A DNA stretch of 39,637 bases from an uncultured Lentisphaerota bacterium (GCA_903896595.1 CAITYL010000375.1:1-39637), one strand, 5' to 3'. Positions 22,992 through 32,618 are shown, numbered from the stretch's first letter. Notes: generated by a model from the letters alone, not told the origin. Made by a program: numbers and translations.

Positions 22992-24329
22992 ATGCCGGTG
23001 CTGACCCAGCAGGCGCGCATTTCCTGGCGGTGGGTCGTGCTGATGGCCTTGCCGGTGGGGGTATTTGCCTTCGTCGACAAGGTCAGCGGCACAGCCATGA
23101 CCTTCACCATCCGGAAATTTATCGCCGATCCGGCGCTGATCTCCCTGCTGGGCAGCCTCAATATCGCCGGCAATTTCCTGGTGGCGCCGCTGGTGGCCTG
23201 GACGAGCGACCGCTGGCGCGGTGGCTGGCGGCGTAAGCCATTTATTATAATCGGGTTGTCTCTGCTGGTTCCGGCGCTCATCGCCATGCCGTTGGCGCCC
23301 AATATCTGGGTTCTTGGCGCCACCATTCTGCTCTACCAGTTTGCCGTCGACTTCGGCTTCACTGGCCCGTGGAAGCCGCTCTACTATGAAGTCGTCCCCT
23401 CTGGCCAGCGGGGCCGGGCCGCGGTGGTCAACCGCCTGGCTAGCGTGGTGGCGCGCCTGGGGTTTAACTTTGTGCTGATCGGCCAATTTGACGATCTCCA
23501 CACGATGAAGTTGAATCGGGCTTTGCTTGGCCACAGCGTGCTGGCGCTGACCGGCGAACAGGTGGTCTATTTCCTGGCCGCCGCACTGGTGGCGGCGGTT
23601 CTCCTGTTCGTCCTCTTTTGGGTGAAGGAGGAGCCGGTGCCGGCGTCGGCCGCCCCGGATCCCGTGACGGCGCGCGGCTTTCTCAACGAGGTGTTCCGGC
23701 CGGCCGCCAGTTGGCGGCTTTATCTGCTGGTGTTCGCGGGGGCCGCCGCCGCCGTCGGCCTGGCCCAGTTGCAACCCCTGCTGATCACCGAACAATTTGG
23801 CTACACCAAGCGCGCCCTGGGCAATTTGCATGGCGTCATCATCCTGCTGGAGATCGGCCTGGTCCTGCCGGTCATGGCCTGGCTGTCGGACCGGACCGAC
23901 CGACTGACGCTGTTCCGCGCCGGCATGGTGCTGGCCACCGTGCAACCGCTGGCCTACTGGTGGTTTGTCCGGTTCATTGCCGCCAACCAGATTCCGTCGG
24001 TGACGGCCATCATCGTTTTTTCCGCTTTTGGCGCCCTGGCGCGCACCGCCGCCGCCTTGTCCCTGGACCCGCTGCTGTTTGATTTGGCCCCGCGAAACCG
24101 GCTGGGTGCCCTCAATTCCGGTTTTCTGATCGTGCGCGGCCTGACCACCGTGGTACTGATGAACGGGGTCGGCTTGTGGATCAAATATGCTCAGCGGCGT
24201 CCCGGTCCGCCGGGGGGGTACGATTACATGAGCGGGTATTTGTATGTCTTCCTCTGCGGCCTGCTGGGCTGCGCGGCCGCCTGGCTGGTCGCCGCGCAAC
24301 GGCGCCGGGCGGAGCCGGCGGCCGGCTGA
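22992..24329 (+). CDS. Major facilitator superfamily transporter
   Basis: A 445-residue membrane protein with about 12 hydrophobic segments in two halves separated by a polar linker (KEEPVPASAAPDPVTARG, near 215-235). The A-loop motif between TM2 and TM3 reads APLVAWTSDRWRGGWRRKPF, as in sugar-cation or SLC45-like MFS proteins. The substrate is unknown. It follows the PEP-CTERM gene with a 3-bp gap. Its stop and that of the convergent NifA-like gene form TGATCA, with no base between the genes. Confidence 0.85.
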   Translation: MPVLTQQARISWRWVVLMALPVGVFAFVDKVSGTAMTFTIRKFIADPALISLLGSLNIAGNFLVAPLVAWTSDRWRGGWRRKPFIIIGLSLLVPALIAMPLAPNIWVLGATILLYQFAVDFGFTGPWKPLYYEVVPSGQRGRAAVVNRLASVVARLGFNFVLIGQFDDLHTMKLNRALLGHSVLALTGEQVVYFLAAALVAAVLLFVLFWVKEEPVPASAAPDPVTARGFLNEVFRPAASWRLYLLVFAGAAAAVGLAQLQPLLITEQFGYTKRALGNLHGVIILLEIGLVLPVMAWLSDRTDRLTLFRAGMVLATVQPLAYWWFVRFIAANQIPSVTAIIVFSAFGALARTAAALSLDPLLFDLAPRNRLGALNSGFLIVRGLTTVVLMNGVGLWIKYAQRRPGPPGGYDYMSGYLYVFLCGLLGCAAAWLVAAQRRRAEPAAG

Positions 24330-25901
24330 TCACGCCTGCTTGAAGCGGTGGAGGTCGAGGTTGTAATATTTGACCCGCAGGCCCATGATGCGCTCGGTGA
24401 GCCCCAAGCGCCGGGCGGCTCCGGCCATGTTGCCCCGGGTGGACTTGAGCGTATCGACCAGCAACTCCCGTTCCACTCCTTCCAGGACGGCTTGCAGCTT
24501 GCCGGCGGGCTCGGTGCCGCTGGCTTCGGCGGTTTGGAGGCTGGGCGGCAGGTGATGCCCGTGGATGACGCCGTCGGTGCTGAGCAGGACGGCGCGTTCG
24601 ATACAATTTTGTAATTCCCGCACATTTCCGGGCCAATGATAGGCCGTCAGCATGTCGATGGCCGGCGTTGAAATGCGCTTGACGTCCTTGCCCGCCTGGC
24701 GGGCCAGGGTTTCCACAAAGTGGTCCGCCAGCAGCAGGATGTCGGTCCGGCGTTCGCGCAGGGGCGGCACAAACAGGGGAAACACGTTCAGGCGGTAATA
24801 AAGATCCTCGCGGAACCGTCCGTCCTGGATCAATTGCTCCACGTTGCGGTTGGTGGCGGCGATGATGCGGACGTCAACCTTGATTGGCCGGTCGCCGCCG
24901 ACCCGCTCAAACTCGCGCTCCTGAAGGACGCGCAACAGCTTGACCTGGGTGGCGGGCGAGATGTCGCCGATCTCGTCCAGGAAAATGCTGCCGCTGTCGG
25001 CGAGCTCGAAACGGCCCTTGCGCTGGGCGACAGCGCCGGTGAAGGCGCCGCGTTCATGGCCGAACAGTTCGCTTTCGATGACGCTCTCCGGCAGCGCGGC
25101 GCAGTTGACCTTGATGAACGGCTTGGCCGCCCGCGGGCTGTTGTAATGGATGCACTGGGCGATGAGCTCTTTGCCGACGCCGCTTTCGCCGCGGATGAGC
25201 ACCGTGGTGGTGCTGGGCGCCACCCGCGGCACCAACGCCAGTACCTTGCGCATGGCATGGGAGTTGCCGACCAGGTTGGCCGGCCGGAAACGGCTTTCCA
25301 GTTCGTCCTGGAGGCGGGCATTTTCCGCCTCCAACGCCTGGCAGCGTTCCAGGCTGCCCTGCCGCAACCGCACCGCCTGGGCAATCATGGCGGCGACAAT
25401 GGAGAGTAGGCGAAGGTCTTCCTCGCCGGAAACCGCTTCGTCAAACAGGCGGTCCACGCTCAAAGTTCCGGTCACCTCGCGTTCCACCATGATGGGAACG
25501 CAGATGAAGGAGATGTCTTGTTGCTCCTTCAGTTGCTTGCGCCGGGTGCGCGTCTTGTCGAGAAAGCGCGGCTCATCGGAAATTCGCGGGACGACGACGG
25601 GCTTGCCGGTCTGCACCACCTGGCCGGTGATCCCCTCGCCGACGCTATAACGGCCCCGTTGCCGCTCTTCACGGGACAGGCCGTACGCCTCGTCGATGAC
25701 ACTTTCGCCGCGGTCGCGGTTCAAAATTGTCACTGTGCAGCGCAGCAGCCCCATTTTCTCGGCAATCAGCCGCGGCACGGCCCCCAGGGTCTCCTGAAGG
25801 TTCAGGTTGCGGGACAGGGCCTGGCTGATTTCCAGCAGCAGCGCCAGCTCCCGCGGACTGCGCAAACTGGCGTCCCGCCACAATTTTTCCGTCTCGTGCA
25901 T
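24330..25901 (-). CDS. nifA: NifA-type sigma-54-dependent activator
   Basis: A 523-residue regulator: N-terminal GAF domain (about 20-180), a linker, an AAA+ domain with GESGVGKE (238-245) and the sigma-54 loop GAFTGA (285-290), and a Fis-type C-terminal helix-turn-helix (GNMAGAARRLGLTERIMGLR). The TERIMGLRVKYYNLD ending is typical of NifA-like proteins of anaerobes. The four-cysteine interdomain motif of O2-sensitive proteobacterial NifA is absent. The ATG at 25901 (MHETEKLW) has AGAGGA upstream; the longer frame is antisense to the SDR gene. It is the natural candidate to act at the three sigma-54 promoters in this window. Confidence 0.88.
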   Translation of the reverse strand: MHETEKLWRDASLRSPRELALLLEISQALSRNLNLQETLGAVPRLIAEKMGLLRCTVTILNRDRGESVIDEAYGLSREERQRGRYSVGEGITGQVVQTGKPVVVPRISDEPRFLDKTRTRRKQLKEQQDISFICVPIMVEREVTGTLSVDRLFDEAVSGEEDLRLLSIVAAMIAQAVRLRQGSLERCQALEAENARLQDELESRFRPANLVGNSHAMRKVLALVPRVAPSTTTVLIRGESGVGKELIAQCIHYNSPRAAKPFIKVNCAALPESVIESELFGHERGAFTGAVAQRKGRFELADSGSIFLDEIGDISPATQVKLLRVLQEREFERVGGDRPIKVDVRIIAATNRNVEQLIQDGRFREDLYYRLNVFPLFVPPLRERRTDILLLADHFVETLARQAGKDVKRISTPAIDMLTAYHWPGNVRELQNCIERAVLLSTDGVIHGHHLPPSLQTAEASGTEPAGKLQAVLEGVERELLVDTLKSTRGNMAGAARRLGLTERIMGLRVKYYNLDLHRFKQA

Positions 25902-26129
25902 GGAGTTCCTCTTTTGTCCCCCGCCAGGCCGGAACCCGCGGCGTTGTCCGCACCGCAACCTCGGGGCGGAGAAAGCAGCATAGCAGGAATCATACCAAGC
26001 GACAATTGGGGGGGGGCGTAGGGGCGACCGGCCGGTCGCCCGTACTCGGGGAGGGGGGCGGGGTTGAAAATTGGCAGAGAATGAATACTGTAACGTTGCA
26101 GTTATTTCCATTAAAGGAGTTAGAGTGTT
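25902..26129. other. Divergent spacer between nifA and the SDR gene
   Basis: No gene. It holds a G9 run at 26008-26016 and a perfect 20-bp palindrome, GGGCGACCGGCCGGTCGCCC, at 26022-26041. No confident sigma-54 site was found here. Confidence 0.6.
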
Positions 26130-27008
26130 ATGGCGCTGCCGTCCCCCCTCATGATTCCCGAACCCTTGAACCTGGCCGGACGCGTGGCGGTGGTCACCGG
26201 CGGCGGCGGCGTGCTCTGCGGGGCTATGGCCCGCGCCCTGGCCGCCCGCGGCGCCGCCGTGGCCGTGCTTGATCTCAAGGCGGAGGCGGCGGAGGCGGTG
26301 GCGGCGGTCATCCGCGCCGACGGCGGCAAGGCAGTGGGGATTGCCGCCAATGCCTTGGACAAGGCCAGTCTGGAGGCGGCCCATGCCCGGGTGCTGGCCG
26401 AGTTGGGGCCGTGCGACATCCTGGTCAATGGCGCCGGCGGCAACCATCCCAAGGGCACCACGACCAAGGAATACTTGTTCCCCGAGGATGTGCCGGAAGG
26501 CGCGGCGGCGGGGATCACCACCTTTTTCGACCTGGCGCCCGACGGCGTGCAGTTTGTCTTCAATCTCAACTTCCTGGGCACGCTGCTGCCGTCGCAGGTG
26601 TTCTGCCGCGACATGGCGGCCCGGCAACACGGGGTGGTGATTAACATTTCCTCCATGAACGCCTTTACGCCGCTGACCAAGATCCCGGCCTACAGCGCGG
26701 CCAAGGCGGCGGTGAGCAATTTCACCCGCTGGCTGGCGGTGCATCTGTGCAAGGTCAATATCCGGGTCAACGCCATTGCCCCGGGCTTCTTCCTCACCGA
26801 GCAGAACCGGACGCTGCTGACCAACCCGGACGGCTCGTTCACCCCGCGGGCCCAGAAGATCCTGACGGCGACGCCGATGGGGCGTTTCGGCGCGGCCAGT
26901 GAATTGCTGGGCACTTTGTTCTGGCTGGTGGACGACCAGGCGGCCGGCTTTGTCACCGGCCAGGTGATTGCCATTGACGGCGGCTTTAGCGCCTATTCCG
27001 GCGTGTGA
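26130..27008 (+). CDS. uxuB: UxuB-type SDR D-mannonate oxidoreductase (fructuronate reductase)
   Basis: A 292-residue short-chain dehydrogenase. It has the nucleotide motif TGGGGVLCG, NGAGGNHP, and the catalytic Ser (INISSMNAF), Tyr and Lys (YSAAKAAV). The C-terminal stretch RVNAIAPGFFLTEQNR...GGFSAYSGV closely resembles Bacillus-type UxuB (YjmF) as I recall it. It would interconvert D-fructuronate and D-mannonate with NAD(P)H. AAAGGAG precedes the ATG. Located directly upstream of the gluconokinase-LarA fusion and gnd, with no uxuA mannonate dehydratase in sight. Substrate assignment is by similarity only. Confidence 0.82.
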   Translation: MALPSPLMIPEPLNLAGRVAVVTGGGGVLCGAMARALAARGAAVAVLDLKAEAAEAVAAVIRADGGKAVGIAANALDKASLEAAHARVLAELGPCDILVNGAGGNHPKGTTTKEYLFPEDVPEGAAAGITTFFDLAPDGVQFVFNLNFLGTLLPSQVFCRDMAARQHGVVINISSMNAFTPLTKIPAYSAAKAAVSNFTRWLAVHLCKVNIRVNAIAPGFFLTEQNRTLLTNPDGSFTPRAQKILTATPMGRFGAASELLGTLFWLVDDQAAGFVTGQVIAIDGGFSAYSGV

Positions 27009-27015
27009 CGCCATT

Positions 27016-27240
27016 GTTAGGTAAATAGGCTGTAGGCGGTTAGGCTGTTAGGCAACAGCCGTGCGCGACCCCACACAAAGAGAGTTGTCCGTCTTCGATC
27101 CCAACCAGGATTATTCATGAGTGTAGCAAAGGGCTTGTAGCCCGCCGGGGACGTCGCTGACGCGATACAATCGCTTTGCTACAGCAGGCATTGCCACCTT
27201 CTTATGAATAATTCAGGCTAATAGCCTACGCCTAAACAAC
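27016..27240. repeat. Inverted TAGGC-rich arms around a TAGCCTGG element
   Basis: TTAGGTAAATAGGCTGTAGG... on the left and AATAGCCTACGCCTAAAC on the right are short-period inverted arms. Between them lies the inverted-repeat element at 27103-27220. Confidence 0.6.
27103..27220. repeat. TAGCCTGG inverted-repeat element (MITE-like), 118 bp
   Basis: The most complete copy. Ends AACCAGGATTATTCATGAG and CTTATGAATAATTCAGGCTA; core TGTAGCAAAGGGCTTGTAGC ... GATACAATCGCTTTGCTACA, which is itself palindromic. Confidence 0.9.
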
Positions 27241-27278
27241 CTCGGACACCAAATTTCACATCAAACATCAAGTATTGT

Positions 27279-27388
27279 TTTCTCTCGCAAAGACGCCAAG
27301 AGCGCCAAGAAATTCAAGGTTTCAGGTTCAAATACAAAGAATTGTGATTTTCTTTGCGATCTTTGCGTGCTTGGCGAGAGATTTTTTT
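27279..27388. repeat. CGCAAAGACGCCAAG inverted-arm element
   Basis: TCTCGCAAAGACGCCAAGAG... on the left and TCTTTGCGATCTTTGCGTGC... on the right are imperfect inverted short-period arms. It lies immediately upstream of the gluconokinase-LarA gene. Confidence 0.75.
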
Positions 27389-27417
27389 TGAAGTCAAAAC
27401 CGTATGAGAGTTTTTCC

Positions 27418-29214
27418 ATGATCTACGTGGCAATGGGCGTGGCCGGATGCGGCAAGACCACCTTTGGTGAGCGGCTGGCGGCGCGGCTGGGCGTGGCCTT
27501 TCATGACGCCGACGCCTTTCATCCGCCGGCCAATGTTGAAAAGATGAAACACGGCCAGCCGTTGAATGACGCCGACCGGGCGCCGTGGCTGGCGGCGATG
27601 GCGGCGGCCATGCCCGGCTGGGAACATGCCGGCGGTGCCGTGCTGGCCTGTTCGGCCTTGAAACAGGCCTACCGCACCGTGCTGCGCGGCGGCCTGCCAG
27701 GCCGGGTGCGTTTCATCTTTTTGGACGGTACCAAGGAGGTTATTGGCGAGCGCATGACGCGGCGCCAGGGGCACTTCATGCCGGCGGCGTTAATGGACAG
27801 CCAGTTCGCCACGTTGGAGCGACCGCGGGATGCCATTGCCGTCGCGGTGACTCTGCCCACGGATGAGCAGGTGCGGCGCGTGCTGGCCGCCTTGGGCGGG
27901 CCGGTGGCAGGCGCCGCCGGATTGCCCACCGACACCCTGCTGCTGGCCGATGGCGCGCCGGACCGGGAGATTAATGGAGCGGAATTGGCGCGGCTGTTCA
28001 AGGCCGCCCTGGCCAAGCTGGGGCCGCGCCGCAAGGTGCTGCTGCTGCCCCCCGACATCACCCGCCTGCATTCGCGCGCCGGCGAACTGACCCGTCTGGC
28101 CTGGGAGCATTTAGGAGCGGCGGTGACCGACATCATGCCCGCCCTGGGCACCCATGCGGCCATGACTCCTGCGGAGATCGCCGCCATGTTTCCCGGGGTG
28201 CCGGAGGCGTTGTTCCGCGTTCACGACTGGCGGCGCGACGTGGTCACTCTTGGCGAGGTGCCCGGTGATTACCTGCGGGAACTTTCCGGCGGCCGCCTGG
28301 ACACGGCGTGGCCGGCGCAGGTGAACCGGCTGCTGGTGGAGGGCGGCTTCGATCTCATTCTATCCTTGGGGCAGGTGGTGCCGCACGAGGTCATCGGCAT
28401 GGCCAATTACAACAAGAACATCTTTGTCGGCACTGGCGGCGCCGCGGGCATCAACGGCAGCCATTTTCTGGGCGCGGTGCATGGCATGGAGCGGATCATG
28501 GGGCGGGCGGACACGCCGGTGCGGCGGGTGCTCAACTATGCCTCGGCGGCCTTTGGCGCGCGGCTGCCGGTGGTCTATGTGCATACCGTGATTGGACGGA
28601 CGGCGGCCGGGGGGCTGGCCATGCGCGGCCTGTTCGCCGGCAACGGCCCCGCCAGCTTCTTTCGCGCCGCCGACCTGGCGCGCGAGGTCAATTTTCAAAT
28701 GCTGGAACGGCCGTTGCGCAAAGTGGTGGCGTATCTGGAGCCGGGCGAGTACAAGAGCACCTGGCTGGGCAACAAGAGCATCTACCGCACCCGCATGGTC
28801 ATGGCCGACGGCGGCGAACTGGTGGTGCTGGCGCCGGGGCTGCGCCAGTTCGGCGAGGATCCGGCCATTGACGGGCTGATCCGCAAGTACGGTTACCATG
28901 GCACGCCGGGAACCCTGGCGGCGGTGCGCGACCACGCTGACCTGGCCGACAATCTCAGCGCCGCCGCCCATCTCATTCACGGCTCGACGGAGGGACGCTT
29001 CACGGTTACCTATTGTCCGGGACAGCTGACCCGGGCCGAGATCGAAGGCGCCGGGTTCCAGTACGGCGACCTGGCCGCCATGCTGCGCCGCTACGATCCG
29101 GCCGTGCTCCGGGACGGCGTCAATGTCCTCCCCGACGGCGAGGAGATATACTACATCTCGAACCCGGCCTTGGGGCTGTGGGCCTGCCGGGAACGGTTTG
29201 AGGCGGAAGTATAG
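27418..29214 (+). CDS. Fusion: gluconokinase + LarA-family nickel-pincer epimerase
   Basis: The 598-residue protein joins two enzymes. Residues 1-165 are a GntK-type gluconokinase (P-loop [37 protein letters not shown]). Residues about 200-598 are a LarA (DUF2088) domain. D213/R216 of DITR, H246 of LGTH, H323 of VPHE, K333 of NYNKN and H349 of GSHF keep the spacing of LarA residues D72, R75, H108, H174, K184 and H200 (K184 carries the nickel-pincer cofactor). LarA homologues include a D-gluconate 2-epimerase, so the likely combined reaction is D-mannonate to D-gluconate to 6-phosphogluconate. The ATG at 27418 is chosen because it starts the kinase domain normally. LarB, LarC and LarE, needed to make the cofactor, are not in the window. 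Confidence 0.85.
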   Translation: MIYVAMGVAGCGKTTFGERLAARLGVAFHDADAFHPPANVEKMKHGQPLNDADRAPWLAAMAAAMPGWEHAGGAVLACSALKQAYRTVLRGGLPGRVRFIFLDGTKEVIGERMTRRQGHFMPAALMDSQFATLERPRDAIAVAVTLPTDEQVRRVLAALGGPVAGAAGLPTDTLLLADGAPDREINGAELARLFKAALAKLGPRRKVLLLPPDITRLHSRAGELTRLAWEHLGAAVTDIMPALGTHAAMTPAEIAAMFPGVPEALFRVHDWRRDVVTLGEVPGDYLRELSGGRLDTAWPAQVNRLLVEGGFDLILSLGQVVPHEVIGMANYNKNIFVGTGGAAGINGSHFLGAVHGMERIMGRADTPVRRVLNYASAAFGARLPVVYVHTVIGRTAAGGLAMRGLFAGNGPASFFRAADLAREVNFQMLERPLRKVVAYLEPGEYKSTWLGNKSIYRTRMVMADGGELVVLAPGLRQFGEDPAIDGLIRKYGYHGTPGTLAAVRDHADLADNLSAAAHLIHGSTEGRFTVTYCPGQLTRAEIEGAGFQYGDLAAMLRRYDPAVLRDGVNVLPDGEEIYYISNPALGLWACRERFEAEV

Positions 29215-29287
29215 TTTGTTGTACCGACTTTAGTCGGGGCTGTTTGTTCCCGTCGCCATCCCGCCGGCTGAAGCCGGTACAACAAAC
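29215..29287. repeat. REP-like hairpin after the kinase-epimerase gene
   Basis: GTTTGTTGTACCGACTTTAG... and CCGGCTGAAGCCGGTACAAC... are inverted repeats of about 23 bp with internal hairpins. It begins at the stop codon and lies between two genes of one pathway, so it may adjust read-through or mRNA stability. Confidence 0.8.
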
Positions 29288-29351
29288 GGGAAGACAGCAA
29301 CAATATAAAATGACTCAGGTAGATAATTTCGACAATCAAGGACAACACACC

Positions 29352-30803
29352 ATGGCGACGGCGGATATTGGCTTGATCGGACTGGCGGTGATGGGCGAAA
29401 ATCTGGTGCTCAACATGGAGAGCCGCGGCTTCACGGTCGCGGTGTTTAACCGCACCGTGTCCAAGGTGGATGAGTTTGTCAATGGCCGCGGTCAGGGGAG
29501 GAAGTTTATCGGCTGCCACAGCATTGCCGAACTCGCGGCGAGCCTAAAGCGGCCGCGCAAGGTGATGCTGCTGGTCAAAGCCGGCCAGGCGGTGGACGAC
29601 TTCATTGCGCTGCTGCTGCCGCACCTGGAGCCGGGCGACGTCATCATTGACGGTGGCAATAGTCATTACCCGGACACCATCCGGCGCGCCAAAGAGGTGG
29701 AGGGCAGGGGGCTGCTGTATGTCGGCACCGGCGTTTCCGGCGGCGAGGAGGGCGCCCTGCGCGGGCCGTCCCTGATGCCCGGCGGTTCCCCGGCCGCCTG
29801 GCCGCTCATCAAGCCGATCTTCCAGGCCATTTGCGCCAAAACGCCCCAGGGCGAACCGTGCTGCGACTGGGTGGGCGAAGGCGGCGCCGGCCATTTCGTC
29901 AAAATGGTGCATAATGGCATTGAGTACGGTGACATGCAACTGATCGGCGAGGTCTACCAGATGCTGCGCGACGGCCTCGGCTTCGCCAATGCCGAGATGC
30001 ACGACATCTTCGCCGAGTGGAACCGCGGCGAGCTGGACAGCTATCTGATCGAGATCACCCGCGATATTCTTGGTTACCGGGACGCGGACGGCCACGCGGT
30101 GGTGGATTTGATCGTGGATGCGGCGGGGCAGAAGGGCACCGGCAAGTGGACGGCCATGGCCGCCCTGGACGAGGGCATGCCCCTGACCCTGATCGGCGAG
30201 GCGGTGTTCGCCCGCTGCCTGTCGGCGATCAAGGACGAGCGCGTTCACGCCGCCGGCTTGATCAAGGGCGACACGGCGCCGTTCACCGGCGACCGGCGGC
30301 AGTTGGTGGATGATCTGCGTCAGGCGCTCTACGCCGCCAAGATCATCTCCTACGCCCAGGGCTATCAGCTCATGCGTGCCGCCGCGGTCTCCCACGGTTG
30401 GACCCTGAATTATGGCGGCATCGCCCTGATGTGGCGCGGCGGCTGCATTATCCGCTCCGCCTTTCTCGGCAAGATCAAGGAGGCCTTTGATCGTGATCCA
30501 GGCCTCGTCAACCTGCTGCTCGATCCGTTCTTCATGGAGGCTGTCACCAGCCGGCAGGCGGCCTGGCGGCGGGTGGTGGTGGCGGCGGCGCAGACCGGCA
30601 TCCCGACCCCCTGCATCAGCGCCGCCCTGGCCTATTTCGACGGCTACCGCACCGCGCGGTTGCCGGCCAATCTCTTGCAGGCGCAGCGCGACTATTTCGG
30701 AGCCCACACCTACGAGCGGACGGACCGGCCGCGCGGCCAGTTTTTCCACACCAATTGGACCGGCCGCGGCGGCGACACCACCGCCAATACCTACCTCGCC
30801 TAG
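29352..30803 (+). CDS. gnd: 6-phosphogluconate dehydrogenase, decarboxylating
   Basis: A 483-residue Gnd, full length. It has the Rossmann motif [13 protein letters not shown], the substrate-site [16 protein letters not shown], catalytic [17 protein letters not shown], and GQKGTGKWT. It converts 6-phosphogluconate to ribulose 5-phosphate with NADP+. The ATG at 29352 has AAGGA nine bases upstream. The upstream gene makes 6-phosphogluconate, so the two probably form one pathway. Confidence 0.95.
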   Translation: MATADIGLIGLAVMGENLVLNMESRGFTVAVFNRTVSKVDEFVNGRGQGRKFIGCHSIAELAASLKRPRKVMLLVKAGQAVDDFIALLLPHLEPGDVIIDGGNSHYPDTIRRAKEVEGRGLLYVGTGVSGGEEGALRGPSLMPGGSPAAWPLIKPIFQAICAKTPQGEPCCDWVGEGGAGHFVKMVHNGIEYGDMQLIGEVYQMLRDGLGFANAEMHDIFAEWNRGELDSYLIEITRDILGYRDADGHAVVDLIVDAAGQKGTGKWTAMAALDEGMPLTLIGEAVFARCLSAIKDERVHAAGLIKGDTAPFTGDRRQLVDDLRQALYAAKIISYAQGYQLMRAAAVSHGWTLNYGGIALMWRGGCIIRSAFLGKIKEAFDRDPGLVNLLLDPFFMEAVTSRQAAWRRVVVAAAQTGIPTPCISAALAYFDGYRTARLPANLLQAQRDYFGAHTYERTDRPRGQFFHTNWTGRGGDTTANTYLA

Positions 30804-30873
30804 CGCGCCTCCGACGCGCCAGATTGGCGTGCGTCCATAACCCCCATCACGCCAAGGAACCGAAGCGGGAACC

Positions 30874-30930
30874 GCCCGGTCTTGAAATAACGCCGATATT
30901 AAAAAACGGTAAAGAAATTGCCGCACTCCA
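30874..30930 (-). repeat. Terminator-carrying dispersed repeat, copy 2
   Basis: Reverse-orientation copy (GTCTTGAAATAACGCCGATA... to ATTGCCGCACTCCA). Its hairpin is partly decayed. Confidence 0.7.
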
Positions 30931-30947
30931 CATCAACATAATTGTCC

Positions 30948-31120
30948 TAACCTGCATTATTCATGAAGAGTTCTGTAAGCCTTTGGGGATGTCGTATCAT
31001 CCGCATTCCGGCGGAGCCGGTGTAGCAAAGGGCTTGTAGCCCGTCGGAACGCCGCCGGCGCGATACAATCGCTTTGCTACAAAAAAACCACTTAAACGAC
31101 TTCGTGAATAATCCAAGCTA
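30948..31120. repeat. TAGCCTGG inverted-repeat element with insertion, 173 bp
   Basis: Ends TAACCTGCATTATTCATGAAG and CTTCGTGAATAATCCAAGCTA; core TGTAGCAAAGGGCTTGTAGC ... CAATCGCTTTGCTACA. Longer than other copies owing to extra sequence at 30965-31015. Confidence 0.82.
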
Positions 31121-31143
31121 ACCCTCATAGGGGGGACGGTTGA

Positions 31144-31187
31144 CTTCGCGGTTCCGCGGTTCAATATTCGTCACTCTGCGGTTGTTG
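31144..31187 (+). repeat. TTCTGCGGTT-type short repeat, copy 1
   Basis: TTCGCGGTTCCGCGGTTCAA...CACTCTGCGGTTGTTGG; related to copies at 33587-33629, 33771-33807 and 37632-37670. Confidence 0.6.
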
Positions 31188-31203
31188 GAGCAATGGGAGC
31201 GCG

Positions 31204-32577
31204 ATGAGTGTCCTGGTTCAGAACAGTGTGAAGCGGACGTTGTTCGCGATGGCGTTCCCGATGCTGGCCGGCACCTTCGCGATGAACGCCTATAATCTGA
31301 CCGACGCCTGGTTTGTGGCGCAGCTCGGGACCTTTCCGCTGGCGGCGATTGGCTTCACCTTTCCGGTGATCATGCTGCTGTCGTGCGTCTCCATCGGCCT
31401 GGGGTCCGGCATCACCACCTTGACCTCGCATGCGCTGGGCCGCAAGGATCATGAGGCCGCCGCGCATTTCGCGACCTACGGCATGGCGTTTGCGTGCGCG
31501 GTGTCGGCGGTTATCGCGGTGGCCGGATCTCTCAGCATTGAGCCGATTTTTACCCGGCTGGGGGCCGACGCGCACACGCTGCCGCTGGTCGACGCGTATA
31601 TGCGGATCTGGTATATCGGGGCGCCGACCATGTGTTTGCCGATGATCGGCAGCGGGATTTTGATTTCGTTGGGGGACTCCAAAAACGCCAGCCGCCTGAT
31701 GATGCTGGGGACGCTCCTCAATTTGGTTCTCAACCCGATCTTGATTTTTGGGTGGCTGGGCGTGCCGGCCCTGGGGATTCGCGGGTCGGCGCTGGCGACG
31801 GTCCTGGCGCAGGCCGTTTCCATGATCTGGCTGTTTCGGTTGCTTCTGAAATACCGCCTGTTAAAGATGGGCGGCTGGCACTTCCGCGACGCCCTGAAGG
31901 CGGTGCAGGGAATCCTGCGCTTTGGGATTCCCGGCGTGTTGAGCATGGTGCTGATGCCGATTTCCGCCACTGTGATCACCCGGATCATGAGCGGGTTCGG
32001 AAACGAGGCGGTGGCCGCTTGCGGCGTGGCCGGCCGCATCGAGATGTTTGCGTTCATCATTCCCATGGCGCTGGGGATGTCGATGACGCCGTTCATCAGC
32101 CAAAACTACGGAGCGGGCCGCCTTGACCGGATTCGCGAGGCAGTCGGGGTGTCGTACCGGTTTGCGCTGCTCTATGGCGGCGGTGTGGCCGTCCTGTTTT
32201 TCCTCTGTGCGCACCCGCTCGGCGCGCTGTTCAGTTCCGATCCGCGGGTGGTGGCGATTCTGGTGGCCTATATCCGGATTATTGCCTTCGGGTACGGGCT
32301 GATGGAGGCGCACCGCTATTCCGGCATGATCCTCACCGGCATGCACCGGCCGCTGTCGGCAACCGCCTTGAACGCGATCCGCGTCATCGTGCTGCTGATC
32401 CCTTTGTCCTGCCTGGGGGCCTACCTGGGCGGCGTGCGCGGCGTCTTTTGGGGCCGGCTGGCGACCGACCTGCTCGTCGGCGGCCTCGGCATGGTGTGGG
32501 TGCATCGCATGCTGAAGCTGGCGGTGGTGGCGCCGCCGGTGGTTGGCGGCTCGCCGCACGGGTGCAGTCAAACCTGA
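31204..32577 (+). CDS. MATE-family multidrug/Na+ antiporter
   Basis: A 457-residue membrane protein with 12 predicted hydrophobic segments in two bundles. It starts VKRTLFAMAFPMLAGTFAMN and contains AYNLTDAWFVAQLG and GIGLGSGITTLTSHALGRKD, typical of MATE (MepA/NorM-like) proteins; the second half repeats the theme (CGVAGRIEMFAFIIPMALGM). It probably exports cationic compounds using a Na+ or H+ gradient. GGGAG lies close before the ATG. Preceded by repeats; no operon partner. Confidence 0.92.
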   Translation: MSVLVQNSVKRTLFAMAFPMLAGTFAMNAYNLTDAWFVAQLGTFPLAAIGFTFPVIMLLSCVSIGLGSGITTLTSHALGRKDHEAAAHFATYGMAFACAVSAVIAVAGSLSIEPIFTRLGADAHTLPLVDAYMRIWYIGAPTMCLPMIGSGILISLGDSKNASRLMMLGTLLNLVLNPILIFGWLGVPALGIRGSALATVLAQAVSMIWLFRLLLKYRLLKMGGWHFRDALKAVQGILRFGIPGVLSMVLMPISATVITRIMSGFGNEAVAACGVAGRIEMFAFIIPMALGMSMTPFISQNYGAGRLDRIREAVGVSYRFALLYGGGVAVLFFLCAHPLGALFSSDPRVVAILVAYIRIIAFGYGLMEAHRYSGMILTGMHRPLSATALNAIRVIVLLIPLSCLGAYLGGVRGVFWGRLATDLLVGGLGMVWVHRMLKLAVVAPPVVGGSPHGCSQT

Positions 32578-32581
32578 ATGG

Positions 32582-32618
32582 CGTGCCATCGTTAGGCCAC
32601 GACCTCCGTGATGGCACG
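32582..32618. terminator. Hairpin after the MATE gene
   Basis: CGTGCCATC and GATGGCACG form a 9-bp stem with a 19-nt loop just after the stop codon; no T-run, so only a weak terminator candidate. Confidence 0.35.

Noticed and set aside
22137-24299. 720-residue open frame on the minus strand across the PEP-CTERM and MFS genes
   Set aside because: Antisense shadow in high-GC DNA; Gln/Gly/His/Arg-rich with no domain, while the plus strand holds recognisable proteins.
26022-26041. Operator between nifA and the SDR gene
   Set aside because: The perfect GC-rich palindrome is unique in the window and may be only a hairpin; no matching regulator or second copy supports an operator call.
25902-27014. 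N-terminal extension of the NifA-like frame
   Set aside because: It is antisense to the SDR gene, and the good ribosome site is at 25901.
27103-27220. Structured non-coding RNA gene
   Set aside because: Several dispersed copies with terminal inverted repeats next to TA fit an inserted element better than an RNA gene.
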